This document shows positions 9,455-18,196 of a stretch of DNA of 64,000 nt, in pieces (the first letter of the stretch is position 1; the number at the start of each line of letters is the position of its first letter). The position numbers and the translations under genes are program-made. Location: the NCBI GenBank assembly GCA_949293815.1, contig CASFEZ010000005.1, positions 94,540-158,539 of the forward strand. Direction: 5' to 3'. The notes under the pieces are model-generated. The model saw nothing but the letters and a program-made list of their open reading frames with translations, was not told the origin of the DNA and did not search any database. The stretch is from an uncultured Eubacteriales bacterium (GTDB lineage Bacteria > Bacillota > Clostridia > Oscillospirales > Acutalibacteraceae).

Positions 9455-9475
9455 TTTCGCCAATTTTTGGCGAAA
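9455..9475. promoter_or_regulatory. Perfect palindrome upstream of feoAB (candidate metal operator)
   Basis: Two nine-base arms TTTCGCCAA and TTGGCGAAA separated by three bases, about 25 bases before the feoAB start codon. It has no T-tract on the minus strand, so it does not look like a terminator of typA. It does not match the classical Fur or DtxR consensus that I know. Possible readings are an operator or an mRNA hairpin. Confidence 0.5.
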
Positions 9476-9490
9476 AGGATGTTGATGGTT

Positions 9491-11314
9491 TTATTTTTTC
9501 TTAAACTGCTGTTTCATCCGCTGTTCCTTGGAAAGAATGACCTTTCGCAGACGCAGGGAATCCGGGGTGACCTCCAGCAGCTCGTCCTCTTTCAAAAACT
9601 CCATGCTCTGCTCCAAGCTCAGCGTAGTATGAGGAACCAGACGCAGCGCGTCGTCGCTGCCGGCGGCGCGGGTATTGGTCATCTGCTTCTTTTTGCAGAC
9701 ATTGCATACAATATCCTCGTTTTTTGCGCATTCGCCCACAATCATACCCTCGTAAACCTGTACGCCCGCACCGATAAACAGCCGCCCGCGCTCCTGGGTG
9801 TTGAACAGACCATAGGCGGTGCTTTCACCGGTTTCATGGGCGACAATCGAGCCGCGCTCGCGGGTTACAAGCTCCCCTTTATACGGTTCATAGCCGTGGA
9901 ACAGGTTATTCATTACGCCGTAGCCGTTGGTATCCGTCAAAAATTCCGAGCGGTAGCCAATCAGTCCCCGGGCGGGAATTTTAAATTCCAAATGGCTGGT
10001 GCCGCCGCCCCGGGTACCCATATTTTCCAGCTCGCCCTTGCGCGCGCCCACTTTCTCCATCACAGCGCCCACATAATTTTCCGGCACTTCCACGATCAAA
10101 AGCTCCATCGGCTCGAGCAGCTCGCCCTTTTCGCCCCGCTTAAAAATAACCTGCGGACGGGATACCTGAAATTCATACCCTTCTCGGCGCATGGTTTCAA
10201 TTAAAATCGACAGGTGCAATTCGCCCCGTCCCGCAACGCGGAAGGTGTCGGTTGAATCGGTTTCCTCCACACGCATGCTGACATTCGTTTCCACCTCTTT
10301 AAATAGGCGGGCACGCAGATTGCGGGAAGTGACAAACTTCCCCTCCCGTCCGGCAAAGGGGCTGTCGTTGACCAAAAAGTTCATGGCAATGGTCGGTTCA
10401 TCAATTTTAACAAAGGGCAGCGGTTCAATACATTCCGGGTCGCAGACCGTTTCGCCCACATTCAAATCGGCGATACCGGAAACGGCAATCAAATCGCCCA
10501 TGGTCGCTTCCGGCACCTCGACGCGCTTTAAGCCGTCGTATTGATACAGGCGCGAAACCTTTACCGTAGAAACACTGCCGTCGGTATGGCAGAGCGCTAC
10601 CTGCTGTCCGGCACGAATCTTTCCGCGCTCCACCCGGCCGCCGCCGATGCGCCCCACATAATCATCATAATCCAGGGTGGCGAACAGCACCTGAAGCGGC
10701 GCGTCAATCTCGCCCTCCGGCGGGTCGATGTTCTGAATAATTGACTCAAACAGCGGGCGCATATCTCCTGCGCGGTCATCCGGGTTCAGCGACGCATACC
10801 CGTCCCGGGCGGAAGCGTAGACCACCGGAAAATCCAGCTGGTCCTCATCCGCGCCCAGGTCGATAAATAAATCCAGTACCTCGTCCACCACTTCAGCCGG
10901 TCTTGCGCCGGGGCGGTCGATTTTATTGATAACCACTATGGCTTTCTTACGCGCAGCCAACGCCTTGCCCAAAACAAACCGGGTCTGGGGCATGCAGCCC
11001 TCAAAGGCGTCTACCAGCAGCAATACGCCGTCCACCATCTGCATAATCCGCTCCACTTCGCCGCCAAAATCGGCGTGACCGGGGGTGTCCACAATATTGA
11101 TTTTAATGCCGTTATAATGCACGGCGGTGTTCTTTGACAAAATCGTAATGCCCCGCTCCCGCTCCAAATCGTTGGAGTCCATGACCCGCTCGGCCACCTG
11201 CTCGTTGGAACGGAAAATACCGCTTTGCTTCAAAAGCTCGTCCACCAGCGTGGTTTTGCCGTGGTCAACATGGGCAATAATGGCGATATTGCGCAAATCT
11301 TCTCTCTTATCCAA
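9491..11314 (-). CDS. typA: Ribosome-associated GTPase TypA/BipA
   Basis: Translational GTPase of 607 aa, full family length. G1 is [12 protein letters not shown]3 is [12 protein letters not shown]4 is [10 protein letters not shown], followed by the EF-Tu-like domain, two EF-G-like domains and the BipA-specific C-terminus. It binds the 70S ribosome and assists 50S assembly and stress adaptation in other bacteria. It is read from its own promoter at 11.36 kb, and feoAB lies 60 bases downstream in the same direction. Confidence 0.97.
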   Translation of the reverse strand: MDKREDLRNIAIIAHVDHGKTTLVDELLKQSGIFRSNEQVAERVMDSNDLERERGITILSKNTAVHYNGIKINIVDTPGHADFGGEVERIMQMVDGVLLLVDAFEGCMPQTRFVLGKALAARKKAIVVINKIDRPGARPAEVVDEVLDLFIDLGADEDQLDFPVVYASARDGYASLNPDDRAGDMRPLFESIIQNIDPPEGEIDAPLQVLFATLDYDDYVGRIGGGRVERGKIRAGQQVALCHTDGSVSTVKVSRLYQYDGLKRVEVPEATMGDLIAVSGIADLNVGETVCDPECIEPLPFVKIDEPTIAMNFLVNDSPFAGREGKFVTSRNLRARLFKEVETNVSMRVEETDSTDTFRVAGRGELHLSILIETMRREGYEFQVSRPQVIFKRGEKGELLEPMELLIVEVPENYVGAVMEKVGARKGELENMGTRGGGTSHLEFKIPARGLIGYRSEFLTDTNGYGVMNNLFHGYEPYKGELVTRERGSIVAHETGESTAYGLFNTQERGRLFIGAGVQVYEGMIVGECAKNEDIVCNVCKKKQMTNTRAAGSDDALRLVPHTTLSLEQSMEFLKEDELLEVTPDSLRLRKVILSKEQRMKQQFKKK

Positions 11315-11356
11315 AAAATATCACCTTTCTGTTTACAAATATCCACATACTTTTTT

Positions 11357-11385
11357 ATTGTATCACCGCTGTGCGCTTCGCGCAA
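11357..11385 (-). promoter_or_regulatory. Promoter of typA
   Basis: Minus strand TTGCGC (11380-11385), a 17-bp spacer and TACAAT (11357-11362), about 43 bases before the typA start. The -35 box sits in a small GCGC-GAA-GCGC hairpin. Confidence 0.5.
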
Positions 11386-11476
11386 CAAAAAAAGTGCAGT
11401 ATCGCATATTTTCCACTATCTATACAAAAAATACAGGCAGTGGAGCGGCAGATATCGTTTTTATTTCGCCGCATGC

Positions 11477-11505
11477 TTGAAATTTCTCTTTTTCCATGTT
11501 ATAGT
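11477..11505 (+). promoter_or_regulatory. Promoter of the DUF896-trxA-FTR operon
   Basis: TTGAAA (11477-11482), a 17-bp spacer and TATAGT (11500-11505), followed by AAAGGAGGG before the first gene. Confidence 0.6.
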
Positions 11506-11527
11506 GTAGACAAAGGAGGGAATGTCT

Positions 11528-11779
11528 TTGCATCAAGCATCGATTGACCGCATCAACGAGCTGGCGCGCGCCTCCCGCGAGCGGGAATTGACAGCGGAAG
11601 AAAAGGCTGAGCAGCAAATGCTGCGGCAGGAATATGTTGCCGCCATCCGCCAATCCCTGCGTGCCCAGCTGGACAACAGCTATATTGTACGACCGGACGG
11701 CAAAACGGAACCCGTTCGCCAGCGAAGAGAAAAAAGCCATCCGGCAAAACCGGGAATGAAAGGAGAACCCCATGCATAA
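11528..11779 (+). CDS. DUF896 (YnzC-like) small protein
   Basis: A short helical protein of 83 aa with the DUF896 core RINELARASRERELTAEEKAEQ and LRQEYVAAIRQSLRAQLDN, and a basic C-terminus. YnzC-type proteins of Firmicutes are often LexA/SOS-linked; their exact function is unknown. I place the start at the TTG at 11528: the AAAGGAGGG site is eight bases before it, whereas the ATG at 11522 directly abuts that site. The stop codon overlaps the trxA start by eight bases, so the genes are coupled. Confidence 0.88.
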   Translation: MHQASIDRINELARASRERELTAEEKAEQQMLRQEYVAAIRQSLRAQLDNSYIVRPDGKTEPVRQRREKSHPAKPGMKGEPHA

Positions 11780-12080
11780 CATTACCACAGACAGCTTTGA
11801 AGCTGAAGTTTTACAATCCGACAAGCGCACCGTTGTGGACTTTTACGCCGACTGGTGCGGTCCGTGCAAAATGATTGCGCCCTATATGCAGTCGCTTTCC
11901 GAAGAACATGGCGAATGGAAGTTCTGCAAAATCAATGTAGATGAAAACCCGGAGCTGGCCATCCGCTTCGGCGTCAGCTCCATTCCCACCGTCGCCGTTT
12001 TTGAAAACGGTCAGCTGCTGGACACCTTTGTCGGCTATCGGGAAAAAGAGCAGATTGCCGCATTTATCAGCGCTTGCTGA
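11772..12080 (+). CDS. trxA: Thioredoxin
   Basis: A complete 102-residue thioredoxin with active site WCGPCKM at about residues 28-34, the buried Asp in VVDFYADW, and the cis-Pro in SSIPTVAVF. It reduces protein disulfides in the cytoplasm. It overlaps the DUF896 gene by eight bases and is followed 23 bases later by a ferredoxin:thioredoxin-reductase-like gene. This implies that the thioredoxin may be reduced by ferredoxin rather than only by NADPH. Confidence 0.96.
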   Translation: MHNITTDSFEAEVLQSDKRTVVDFYADWCGPCKMIAPYMQSLSEEHGEWKFCKINVDENPELAIRFGVSSIPTVAVFENGQLLDTFVGYREKEQIAAFISAC

Positions 12081-12103
12081 ATCATTTTAATGGGGGCTTT
12101 CCT

Positions 12104-12301
12104 ATGAAAATCCGTTATAACGAGAACGAAGAAATTGTAAAAACCGTAAAGGAAGGTCTGCGGCGCAAGGGCGGGTACTGCCCCTGCAAAGCGGGTACCG
12201 ATGAGAGCATCAAATGTATGTGTCAGGAGTTTCGCGAACAGATTGCCGACCCCGACTTTGAAGGATACTGCCACTGTATGCTCTATTATAAAGAAAAATA
12301 A
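12104..12301 (+). CDS. Ferredoxin:thioredoxin reductase catalytic-subunit-like protein
   Basis: A 65-residue protein with three Cys-x-Cys pairs, CPC (26-28), CMC (38-40) and CHC (56-58), and the context EFREQI and CHCMLYYK. This is the pattern of the FTR catalytic (beta) subunit, in which four Cys hold a 4Fe-4S cluster next to a redox disulfide. The spacing differs from plant FTR (9 and 15 residues between pairs instead of 16 and 8), and the protein is shorter; similar mini-FTR proteins occur in anaerobes. I start at the ATG at 12104, with GGGGG six bases upstream. Its position directly after trxA supports a thioredoxin-reducing role (inference). Confidence 0.8.
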   Translation: MKIRYNENEEIVKTVKEGLRRKGGYCPCKAGTDESIKCMCQEFREQIADPDFEGYCHCMLYYKEK

Positions 12302-12304
12302 ACC

Positions 12305-12345
12305 AAAAAGCGGCGAATCCAACCCATATGGATTCGCCGCTTTTT
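12305..12345. terminator. Strong bidirectional terminator
   Basis: Arms GCGGCGAATCC and GGATTCGCCGC (outer ends 12305 and 12345) flanked by A5 on the left and T5 on the right. It ends both the trxA operon (plus) and the HAD gene (minus). Confidence 0.9.
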
Positions 12346-12377
12346 ATATGTCGTTTAACAGGCACAATGCCTGTTTT

Positions 12378-13007
12378 TTACAGTATTATGCCCTTTTCCG
12401 CCAGCTTCCGATACAGCACGGCAATATCCTCCCGGGCGGCGTTAAAGCAAATACCGTCCATGCCGCAATTCTTTGCGCCGTCAATATTGCGCTGCATATC
12501 GTCCACAAATACACAATCCGACGGCGCAAGCGAAAAGGTACGGAAGAAGGTTTCGTAAATTTCCCGCTCCGGCTTGAGCAAATGATAGTCGGAGGAAATA
12601 AAAGTACCCGTAAAATACCGCAACGCCGGAATCCCCTTGGAATATTGGTAAAAATCCTGTCCGGCATTTGACAGCAGATAAATCGGTATCCCCTTTTCAT
12701 GGGCGCGGCGCACCAGCTCCTCTGTTTGGGGAATCGGCGGCATATAGCTTTCGGCAAAAATATGCTTCAGCAGCATGTCCTCCGCCAAGTTCGCCAAATG
12801 CGGCGGTAATTTTTGAATCAGGGGGATAAATTCTGTTTTCTCCGCTGTTCCCCGATCAAGATTCTGCCATACATCGGAATCAAAAATAATCTGCTGAAAC
12901 AGCGCCATATCCGCCTTGTCCGTTACGCCCTGCCGGCGCAAAATCGCTTCGGTATCATAGGAAATCAGCACATTTCCCATGTCCAGCACCAGGACGCGCT
13001 TACACAT
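12378..13007 (-). CDS. HAD-superfamily (subfamily IA) phosphatase
   Basis: A 209-residue HAD hydrolase. Motif I is LDMGNVLISYD near the N-terminus, motif II is YLLSNA, and motif IV is VFVDDMQRNIDGAKN. The DMGNVL form of motif I, lacking the second Asp of DxDxT, is typical of the YihX/epoxide-hydrolase-like branch, which includes sugar-phosphate phosphatases. The ATG at 13007 overlaps the end of acpP by eight bases, so the two are probably co-translated. The substrate is unknown. Confidence 0.85.
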   Translation of the reverse strand: MCKRVLVLDMGNVLISYDTEAILRRQGVTDKADMALFQQIIFDSDVWQNLDRGTAEKTEFIPLIQKLPPHLANLAEDMLLKHIFAESYMPPIPQTEELVRRAHEKGIPIYLLSNAGQDFYQYSKGIPALRYFTGTFISSDYHLLKPEREIYETFFRTFSLAPSDCVFVDDMQRNIDGAKNCGMDGICFNAAREDIAVLYRKLAEKGIIL

Positions 13008-13233
13008 CCTCAACGCAGCTTTCTACATAGCGAACCACATCGCCGACATTCTTAAAGCCTTCCAGCTCTTCATCCGGAATAGAAATATCAAATTCATCTT
13101 CAATGGCCATGGTCAAATCCACCGCGTCAATGCTGTCGATTTGCAAATCGTCCATCGTCGAATCCATTGTGATTTCCTCTTCATCAATTTCAAATTCTTC
13201 AGAAATAATGGCTTTGATTTTTTCAAATACCAT
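13000..13233 (-). CDS. acpP: Acyl carrier protein
   Basis: A 77-residue acidic four-helix protein. The phosphopantetheine attachment Ser lies in LQIDSIDAVDL, a variant of the usual DSLD motif. It carries growing acyl chains in fatty-acid synthesis. The ATG at 13233 has AAAGGA at good spacing; a TTG at 13242 is too close to that site. No fab genes are nearby, so it is an isolated acpP with a HAD gene coupled behind it. Confidence 0.92.
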   Translation of the reverse strand: MVFEKIKAIISEEFEIDEEEITMDSTMDDLQIDSIDAVDLTMAIEDEFDISIPDEELEGFKNVGDVVRYVESCVEDV

Positions 13234-13294
13234 GTGTTTCAATCCTTTCCAAAAAAACGCGGAAATGCCCGCTCGGTAATACAGTATATTAAAG

Positions 13295-13323
13295 ATATTA
13301 TGTATTTTTCACTGCTTTGTCAA
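13295..13323 (-). promoter_or_regulatory. Promoter of acpP
   Basis: Minus strand TTGACA (13318-13323), a 17-bp spacer and TAATAT (13295-13300), about 60 bases before the acpP start. Confidence 0.7.
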
Positions 13324-13363
13324 TAGTTTTTGATAAAAAATTCAAGCGTGCTTCCAAAAAAAT

Positions 13364-13385
13364 GAGCCGTCCCGCAGGACGGCTC
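13364..13385 (-). terminator. Terminator of ftsZ / dcw cluster
   Basis: Stem GAGCCGTCC / GGACGGCTC with a short loop, followed on the minus strand by a run of T. It lies 16 bases after the ftsZ stop codon. Confidence 0.85.
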
Positions 13386-13401
13386 AAAGGAAAACGGGTG
13401 G

Positions 13402-14496
13402 TTATCTTCTGGAGCTGTTGAACATTTCAAAAATGGTCTGCAAATCATCATCATCGCCGCCCAAGCCCATGGAAGAAGAATCCGAGGACTTTTCCGTTTT
13501 TACTGCCTCAGCCGCTTTCGGCGCTTCGATTTTATTTTCGCTGTTGCCAAAGCCCGTGGCAATAACGGTTACATCCATCTCATCCTCCAAGTTGGGATCG
13601 ATAGAAACACCGAAAATAATGTTCGCATCGGTCGATGCCTCATCGTGTACCAGGCTGGAGGCAATATCCACCTCGTCCAGCGTCATATCCGCAGAACCGG
13701 TAATGTTGATGATAACACCTTTTGCCCCTTCGATGGTGGTTTCCAGCAAGGGACTGGAAATGGCGGATTTCGCCGCCTGCTCCGCGCGTTCTTTGCCGGT
13801 CGCTTTGCCCACGCCCATATGGGCATGTCCGGCATCCTTCATAACAGAGGTAATGTCGGCAAAGTCCAGGTTAATAAGCCCCGGCACCTTAATCAAATCG
13901 GAAATGCTGCGAACACCCTGGCGCAGGATATCATCCGCCACATCAAAGGCATTCAGCAGGGTAATTTTCTGGTCGGTAACCAGCTTTAATCTTTCGTTGG
14001 GAATGACAATCAAGCTGTCCACATGCTGCGCCAGCTCATTGATACCGGCAATGGCCTGATCCATACGGCGCTTACCCTCAAAAGCAAAGGGCTTAGTAAC
14101 AATACCAACCGTCAAAATGCCGGACTCTTTTGCCATCTGGGCAATAACCGGCGCCGCGCCGGTGCCTGTACCGCCGCCCATACCGGCGGTAATAAAGACC
14201 ATATCAGCGCCTTTGAGCGCGTCTTTAATCGCGTCCTCGCTCTCCTCGGCGGCTTTGCGACCAACCTCGGGTTTTGCGCCGGCGCCCTGACCGGCCGTTA
14301 CTTTTTCGCCCAGCTGAATCTTTTGGGTTGCTTTCGACTGTACCAGTACGTGCTTGTCCGTATTAACGGCAATAAAATCTACGCCCTGGATGCCCGCATC
14401 CACCATGCGGTTGATTGCATTTCCGCCGCCGCCGCCGACGCCGATTACGCGAATTTGGGTAACTTCTTCAAATTCATTCGAGATTTCAAATGCCAT
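13402..14496 (-). CDS. ftsZ: Cell division GTPase FtsZ
   Basis: Tubulin-like Z-ring protein of 364 aa with the tubulin signature [10 protein letters not shown], the N-terminal [13 protein letters not shown] loop and the T7-loop region NLDFADI. The start at 14496 has GGAGG upstream; the open frame extends further without a ribosome site. The C-terminus is odd: instead of the usual IPxFLR-type partner-binding peptide it ends in an acidic run DDDD and [12 protein letters not shown]. No ftsA is present, so the tail may dock to a different membrane tether. It follows ftsQ after a 220-bp gap that contains a promoter and a palindrome. Confidence 0.97.
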   Translation of the reverse strand: MAFEISNEFEEVTQIRVIGVGGGGGNAINRMVDAGIQGVDFIAVNTDKHVLVQSKATQKIQLGEKVTAGQGAGAKPEVGRKAAEESEDAIKDALKGADMVFITAGMGGGTGTGAAPVIAQMAKESGILTVGIVTKPFAFEGKRRMDQAIAGINELAQHVDSLIVIPNERLKLVTDQKITLLNAFDVADDILRQGVRSISDLIKVPGLINLDFADITSVMKDAGHAHMGVGKATGKERAEQAAKSAISSPLLETTIEGAKGVIINITGSADMTLDEVDIASSLVHDEASTDANIIFGVSIDPNLEDEMDVTVIATGFGNSENKIEAPKAAEAVKTEKSSDSSSMGLGGDDDDLQTIFEMFNSSRR

Positions 14497-14603
14497 GTTA
14501 TATCCTCCGTTTTCCATTTCTATCGTTCTATTCAAAACTTTGATTAAGCGATACAAAGACATACTTAAACAAAATTATGATACCATGAAAGCCACTGAAT
14601 TGC

Positions 14604-14619
14604 AAGGTGAAATCACCTT
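14604..14619. promoter_or_regulatory. Palindrome in the ftsQ-ftsZ gap
   Basis: AAGGTGA-AA-TCACCTT, 16 bp, about 108 bases before the ftsZ start and downstream of the putative promoter at 14.66-14.69 kb. It is a candidate operator for a division regulator; no regulator is known to me for it. Confidence 0.35.
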
Positions 14620-14661
14620 TTATTTGTAAAAATTTTAAACAATATAGGATTGATATTATGA

Positions 14662-14691
14662 AATATGCCAACTGCCGGAAAAATTTGTCAA
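14662..14691 (-). promoter_or_regulatory. Putative internal promoter for ftsZ
   Basis: Minus strand TTGACA (14686-14691), an 18-bp spacer and CATATT (14662-14667), directly after ftsQ. The -10 match is weak. The 220-bp gap itself suggests separate control of ftsZ. Confidence 0.45.
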
Positions 14692-14716
14692 AAAAGCCGC
14701 GCAAAAACAGTTCCTG

Positions 14717-15664
14717 TCAGCCCTGCGCTTCGGGTTGCGTTTCGTTTGCATCCTCGCCGTCTGTCTGCGGCGTGTCGTTCGATACATCCGATGATACATC
14801 CGAACCGCTGTCATCCGCCGGTTCTGTCGGCGCTGCCGTGGTGTGCTCCGCATTGCGCACATAGGCTTTCGAGCCGGAAGACACATCAATGGTAATGGTA
14901 CGGTTCACCGCATTCCCCTGCTCTCTGGCAAGCACCTCTTCGACAATCGACAGCTTGTACGCCAGGTTGTCAACATCGCCGAGCGTAACGATATAAGTGC
15001 CATCCAGCTCGACTCGCAAATCTTTGCTGTCGCTGATATCTATTTTTGTAATTTTTCCCAAATTCGCCGCCCGGAACCGTTCGGACAACTCAAAAAAGAC
15101 AGCTGCTTTTTCGTTGCTTTCCGTCATGACCGCATAGCCGGGCAGTGTGGCAACTTCCCCCAGCCCGATGACAGCCGCGCAGTTTTCAGGCACTTCGGCT
15201 GCGGGATATTCCAGCACCTTGCCGGAAGCGTCAAACAGCACAATGCCGCCGGTTGTGTTTATATAGTACGCTGCCTCCGTCTCGCTGACGGTCAGCACCA
15301 CAGCACCGGAGAGTTGTTTTTGCACCTGCACATCGCCGATATACACCAGCGTTGTAGTAATGCGGCTGCGGATGTCATCGCTTTTGAGCAAAAGCAGCGG
15401 CGTATCGTTTTCAATCCCGCTGGCGGCGGCGATGTCCCTGTCGGAATACCGGCTTTCGCCCTCCACGCGAATGCTTTGCGCACGGAAAAATACAAAAAAC
15501 ACCAAAAATGCAATCACGGCTACAGCAGCCGTAAGAACAACGGTAACAAAAACCCTTTTCTTACGGCGCTTCGCCCGTCGGATTCGCTCATTATGTAAAC
15601 GGATTCGCTCATTTTTAGAAAGCGGTTCCCTGTTTTGCTCATTCGTTCGACTGTTGCCGGACAT
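14717..15664 (-). CDS. ftsQ: Cell division protein FtsQ/DivIB
   Basis: A 315-residue bitopic divisome protein. It has a basic cytoplasmic N-terminus (KRRKKR), one transmembrane helix at about 40-65, a POTRA domain starting at QSIRVEGESRYSDRDI, a beta domain, and an acidic, unstructured Asp/Ser/Thr-rich tail of about 40 residues. It links early and late division proteins and works with FtsL and a FtsB/DivIC-type partner. Two ATGs are close together; the one at 15664 has the better spacing to AAAGGA. It overlaps murA by 26 bases. Confidence 0.9.
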   Translation of the reverse strand: MSGNSRTNEQNREPLSKNERIRLHNERIRRAKRRKKRVFVTVVLTAAVAVIAFLVFFVFFRAQSIRVEGESRYSDRDIAAASGIENDTPLLLLKSDDIRSRITTTLVYIGDVQVQKQLSGAVVLTVSETEAAYYINTTGGIVLFDASGKVLEYPAAEVPENCAAVIGLGEVATLPGYAVMTESNEKAAVFFELSERFRAANLGKITKIDISDSKDLRVELDGTYIVTLGDVDNLAYKLSIVEEVLAREQGNAVNRTITIDVSSGSKAYVRNAEHTTAAPTEPADDSGSDVSSDVSNDTPQTDGEDANETQPEAQG

Positions 15665-16925
15665 GTTCATCCATCCTTTTGATTTCGGCGCCCAGCGATG
15701 TCAGCGCCGCGCAAATATCCTCATACCCACGCTCAATATGCCGAATTTCTTTAACCGTGGTTTTCCCCTTCGCCGCAAGCCCCGCCGCAACCAGCGCAAA
15801 GCCGCCGCGCAAATCCGGCGAAACAACGCTCGCGCCGGTCAATTGCCGAACGCCTTCCACCACCGCTGCGCGGCCTTCAACGCGGATATGCGCACCCAGG
15901 CGGTTCAGCTCGCTGACATGCTTATACCGGCTCTCAAAAATGGTTTCCACAATCACCGTTGTCCCCTCGGCGACAGACATCATGGCCATAATCGGCGCCT
16001 GCATATCCGTAGGAAAGCCCGGATACGGCATGGTGCGGATATTTTTCACAGCCCGCAGTACCGGCGGCGCGGTACAGCAGACATCCCGCCCTTTTACCTG
16101 CACATCGCAGCCGGACTCCCGAAAGATTGGCAGTACCGGACCGATATGCGCGGGAATAATATCTTTCAGACGCACACAGCCGCCGGTCATGGCGGCAGCA
16201 GCCAAATAGCTCGTTGCAACAATGCGGTCGGGAATGACGGTATGGCGGCAGCCGGAAAGGGCGCGCACGCCTTCAATCACCATCTCGCCGCTGCCTGCCC
16301 CCTGAATCCACGCGCCGCTTGCGTTTAAAAAGTCTGCCAAATCGCTGATTTCCGGTTCTCTGGCAGCATTAAAAAGCGTTGTAGTACCCTCGGCGGTACA
16401 GGCAGCCAGCATAATATTCTCTGTTGCGCCCACTGATGGAAAGGACAGGGTGATATCCGCCGCCCGCAGACCGCTGGGACACTCGCAGATAATTTTTCCG
16501 TGCTCCTCGCTGATGCTGGCGCCGAATTTGCGCAGAGCATCCAAATGCAGATCAATGGGACGCAGTCCGATTTCGCAGCCCCCCGGTGCCGACATCTCCG
16601 CCCGCCCGAACCGACCGAGCACCGCTCCCAGAAAAATAATAGACGAACGCATTTCATGCATCAAATCTTCCGGAATCGGTTTGTTCTGCACCCCCTGGCT
16701 GTTTACAAAAACGGTGTTTCCCTTTCGGGATACCTCACAGCCCAGATGCCGCAGGATATTAAGCGTTGCCTGCACATCAGAGAGCGCCGGGCAATTGCGG
16801 ATTTCAGATACGCCGTCCGTCAGCACTGTTGCAGCCAAAATAGGCAGTGCGCTGTTTTTTGCACCCTGTATGGAAATTTCTCCCTGCAATCGTTTTCCGC
16901 CTGTAATTTCAAAACTCGCGTTCAT
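15639..16925 (-). CDS. murA: UDP-N-acetylglucosamine 1-carboxyvinyltransferase MurA
   Basis: First committed enzyme of peptidoglycan synthesis, transferring enolpyruvate from PEP to UDP-GlcNAc. The protein is 428 aa with the Lys/Asn substrate motif GAKNSALPI near the N-terminus and catalytic Cys117 in PGGCEIGLRP, so it belongs to the fosfomycin-sensitive Cys form. It sits between murG and ftsQ in the dcw cluster. A short palindrome TTCATA-C-TATGAA lies 30 bases upstream (16955-16967). Confidence 0.96.
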   Translation of the reverse strand: MNASFEITGGKRLQGEISIQGAKNSALPILAATVLTDGVSEIRNCPALSDVQATLNILRHLGCEVSRKGNTVFVNSQGVQNKPIPEDLMHEMRSSIIFLGAVLGRFGRAEMSAPGGCEIGLRPIDLHLDALRKFGASISEEHGKIICECPSGLRAADITLSFPSVGATENIMLAACTAEGTTTLFNAAREPEISDLADFLNASGAWIQGAGSGEMVIEGVRALSGCRHTVIPDRIVATSYLAAAAMTGGCVRLKDIIPAHIGPVLPIFRESGCDVQVKGRDVCCTAPPVLRAVKNIRTMPYPGFPTDMQAPIMAMMSVAEGTTVIVETIFESRYKHVSELNRLGAHIRVEGRAAVVEGVRQLTGASVVSPDLRGGFALVAAGLAAKGKTTVKEIRHIERGYEDICAALTSLGAEIKRMDEHVRQQSNE

Positions 16926-17041
16926 TCCTGTTTACACCCTCTCTGCAATCACGCTTCATACTATGAAACGCCGCGAGGGGATGTGACGGTATTTTCCCGA
17001 TTTTCAGCAGATTTCAGCGTAAAAAAACTGCTTTTTACGGC

Positions 17042-18169
17042 TTATCGGGCGGATTGCGCCAATTGTACAAGCAAATCACAAATGGTGTCTTTCGCATCGG
17101 TTTTTGCCATTTTCAGGGCGTTTGCCCCAAGGCTTTGCAGCCTTTGCGGCTCTGCCAACAGTTCAAGCACCATATTTTTTACCACATCCGGTTCTTTTTC
17201 TATTTGGCTTTCCTCCACCAGATACGCTGCGTTCTTTTCAACCAGCGCATGGGCGTTGTGATACTGATGATTTTCCGCTACATTCGGCGATGGGATTAAA
17301 ATAGAAGCCTTGCCAAGCGCTTCAATTTCGGCAATAGAGGACGCGCCTGCACGCGATATGACCAAATCGGCGGCAGCCAGGCAGTCCGCCATATCGTATA
17401 TGTATTCGCGCACATCGTATTTCGGGTCGTTTGGCGAAATGCCGTTTTCCTTTAATTTTTCCGGCACCCATGCGCCGTAATGACCGTAGCTGTGAATAAA
17501 CTGAACCGAATCATCCTCTTTCAGCGCAATCATGATATCGCTCATCACTTCGTTAATCGTCCGTGCACCCAGGCTGCCGCCTGCCGAAAAAATAACGGTT
17601 TTGCCATCGGCGTGTAATTTTGCCCGCGCAAACGCCCGGTCTGCCTGCATGATTTCTTCCCGAATCGGCAAGCCTGTAATGACCGGCGTTTTTTTGCAGG
17701 ATAAATATTTTTCCGCCTCCGGCACGGTCAGCATTACCAAATCCGCTTTTTTCGCCAGCGCCTTATTGGCAACGCCCGGGAACGCGTTCTGCTCGTGAAT
17801 GGCTGTCTTAAAACCGAGCTTTGCCCCCTGACGCACCACAGGACCGCTGACATACCCGCCAAAGCCAATCACTACATCCGGCTGGAACGCTTCCAATATT
17901 TCCCGTGATTGGCGGGAGGCTTTTAAGATTTTCCAAAGTGTTTTTATATTGGCGCGCAGGTTAGCCGGGGTAATTTTTCGCTGAAAGCCGCTGATATCAA
18001 TATAGCGGAAATTAAAGCCGGCAGCGGGCACCAATTTAGATTCCATTTTTTCTTTGGTACCCAGGAACAAAATATCCGCATCGGGGTATCTGCGTCTGAG
18101 CTCTCCGGCTACCGCAAGCGCCGGATTGATATGCCCGCCTGTACCGCCCGCGGCAAAAACAAATTTCAT
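17042..18169 (-). CDS. murG: UDP-GlcNAc:lipid I N-acetylglucosaminyltransferase MurG
   Basis: Makes lipid II from lipid I at the inner membrane face. 375 aa, GT-B fold; the N-terminal glycine loop is AAGGTGGHINPALAV and the C-terminal UDP-GlcNAc site includes SRAGASSIAEIEALGKASILIPSP. AAAGGAGAC precedes the ATG. Order ftsW-murG-murA fits the clostridial dcw arrangement. Confidence 0.96.
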   Translation of the reverse strand: MKFVFAAGGTGGHINPALAVAGELRRRYPDADILFLGTKEKMESKLVPAAGFNFRYIDISGFQRKITPANLRANIKTLWKILKASRQSREILEAFQPDVVIGFGGYVSGPVVRQGAKLGFKTAIHEQNAFPGVANKALAKKADLVMLTVPEAEKYLSCKKTPVITGLPIREEIMQADRAFARAKLHADGKTVIFSAGGSLGARTINEVMSDIMIALKEDDSVQFIHSYGHYGAWVPEKLKENGISPNDPKYDVREYIYDMADCLAAADLVISRAGASSIAEIEALGKASILIPSPNVAENHQYHNAHALVEKNAAYLVEESQIEKEPDVVKNMVLELLAEPQRLQSLGANALKMAKTDAKDTICDLLVQLAQSAR

Positions 18170-18196
18170 CCTTTCGTCTCCTTTCGTTGTTTTTTC

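Noticed and set aside
9455-9475. Palindrome after typA as an intrinsic terminator
   Set aside because: No T-run follows the hairpin on the minus strand, and the position fits the feoAB leader better.
16955-17039. Hairpin CGTAAAAA/TTTTTACG and palindrome TTCATA-C-TATGAA between murG and murA
   Set aside because: The first is A/T only with little stability and the second is too short to claim as an operator without further copies.
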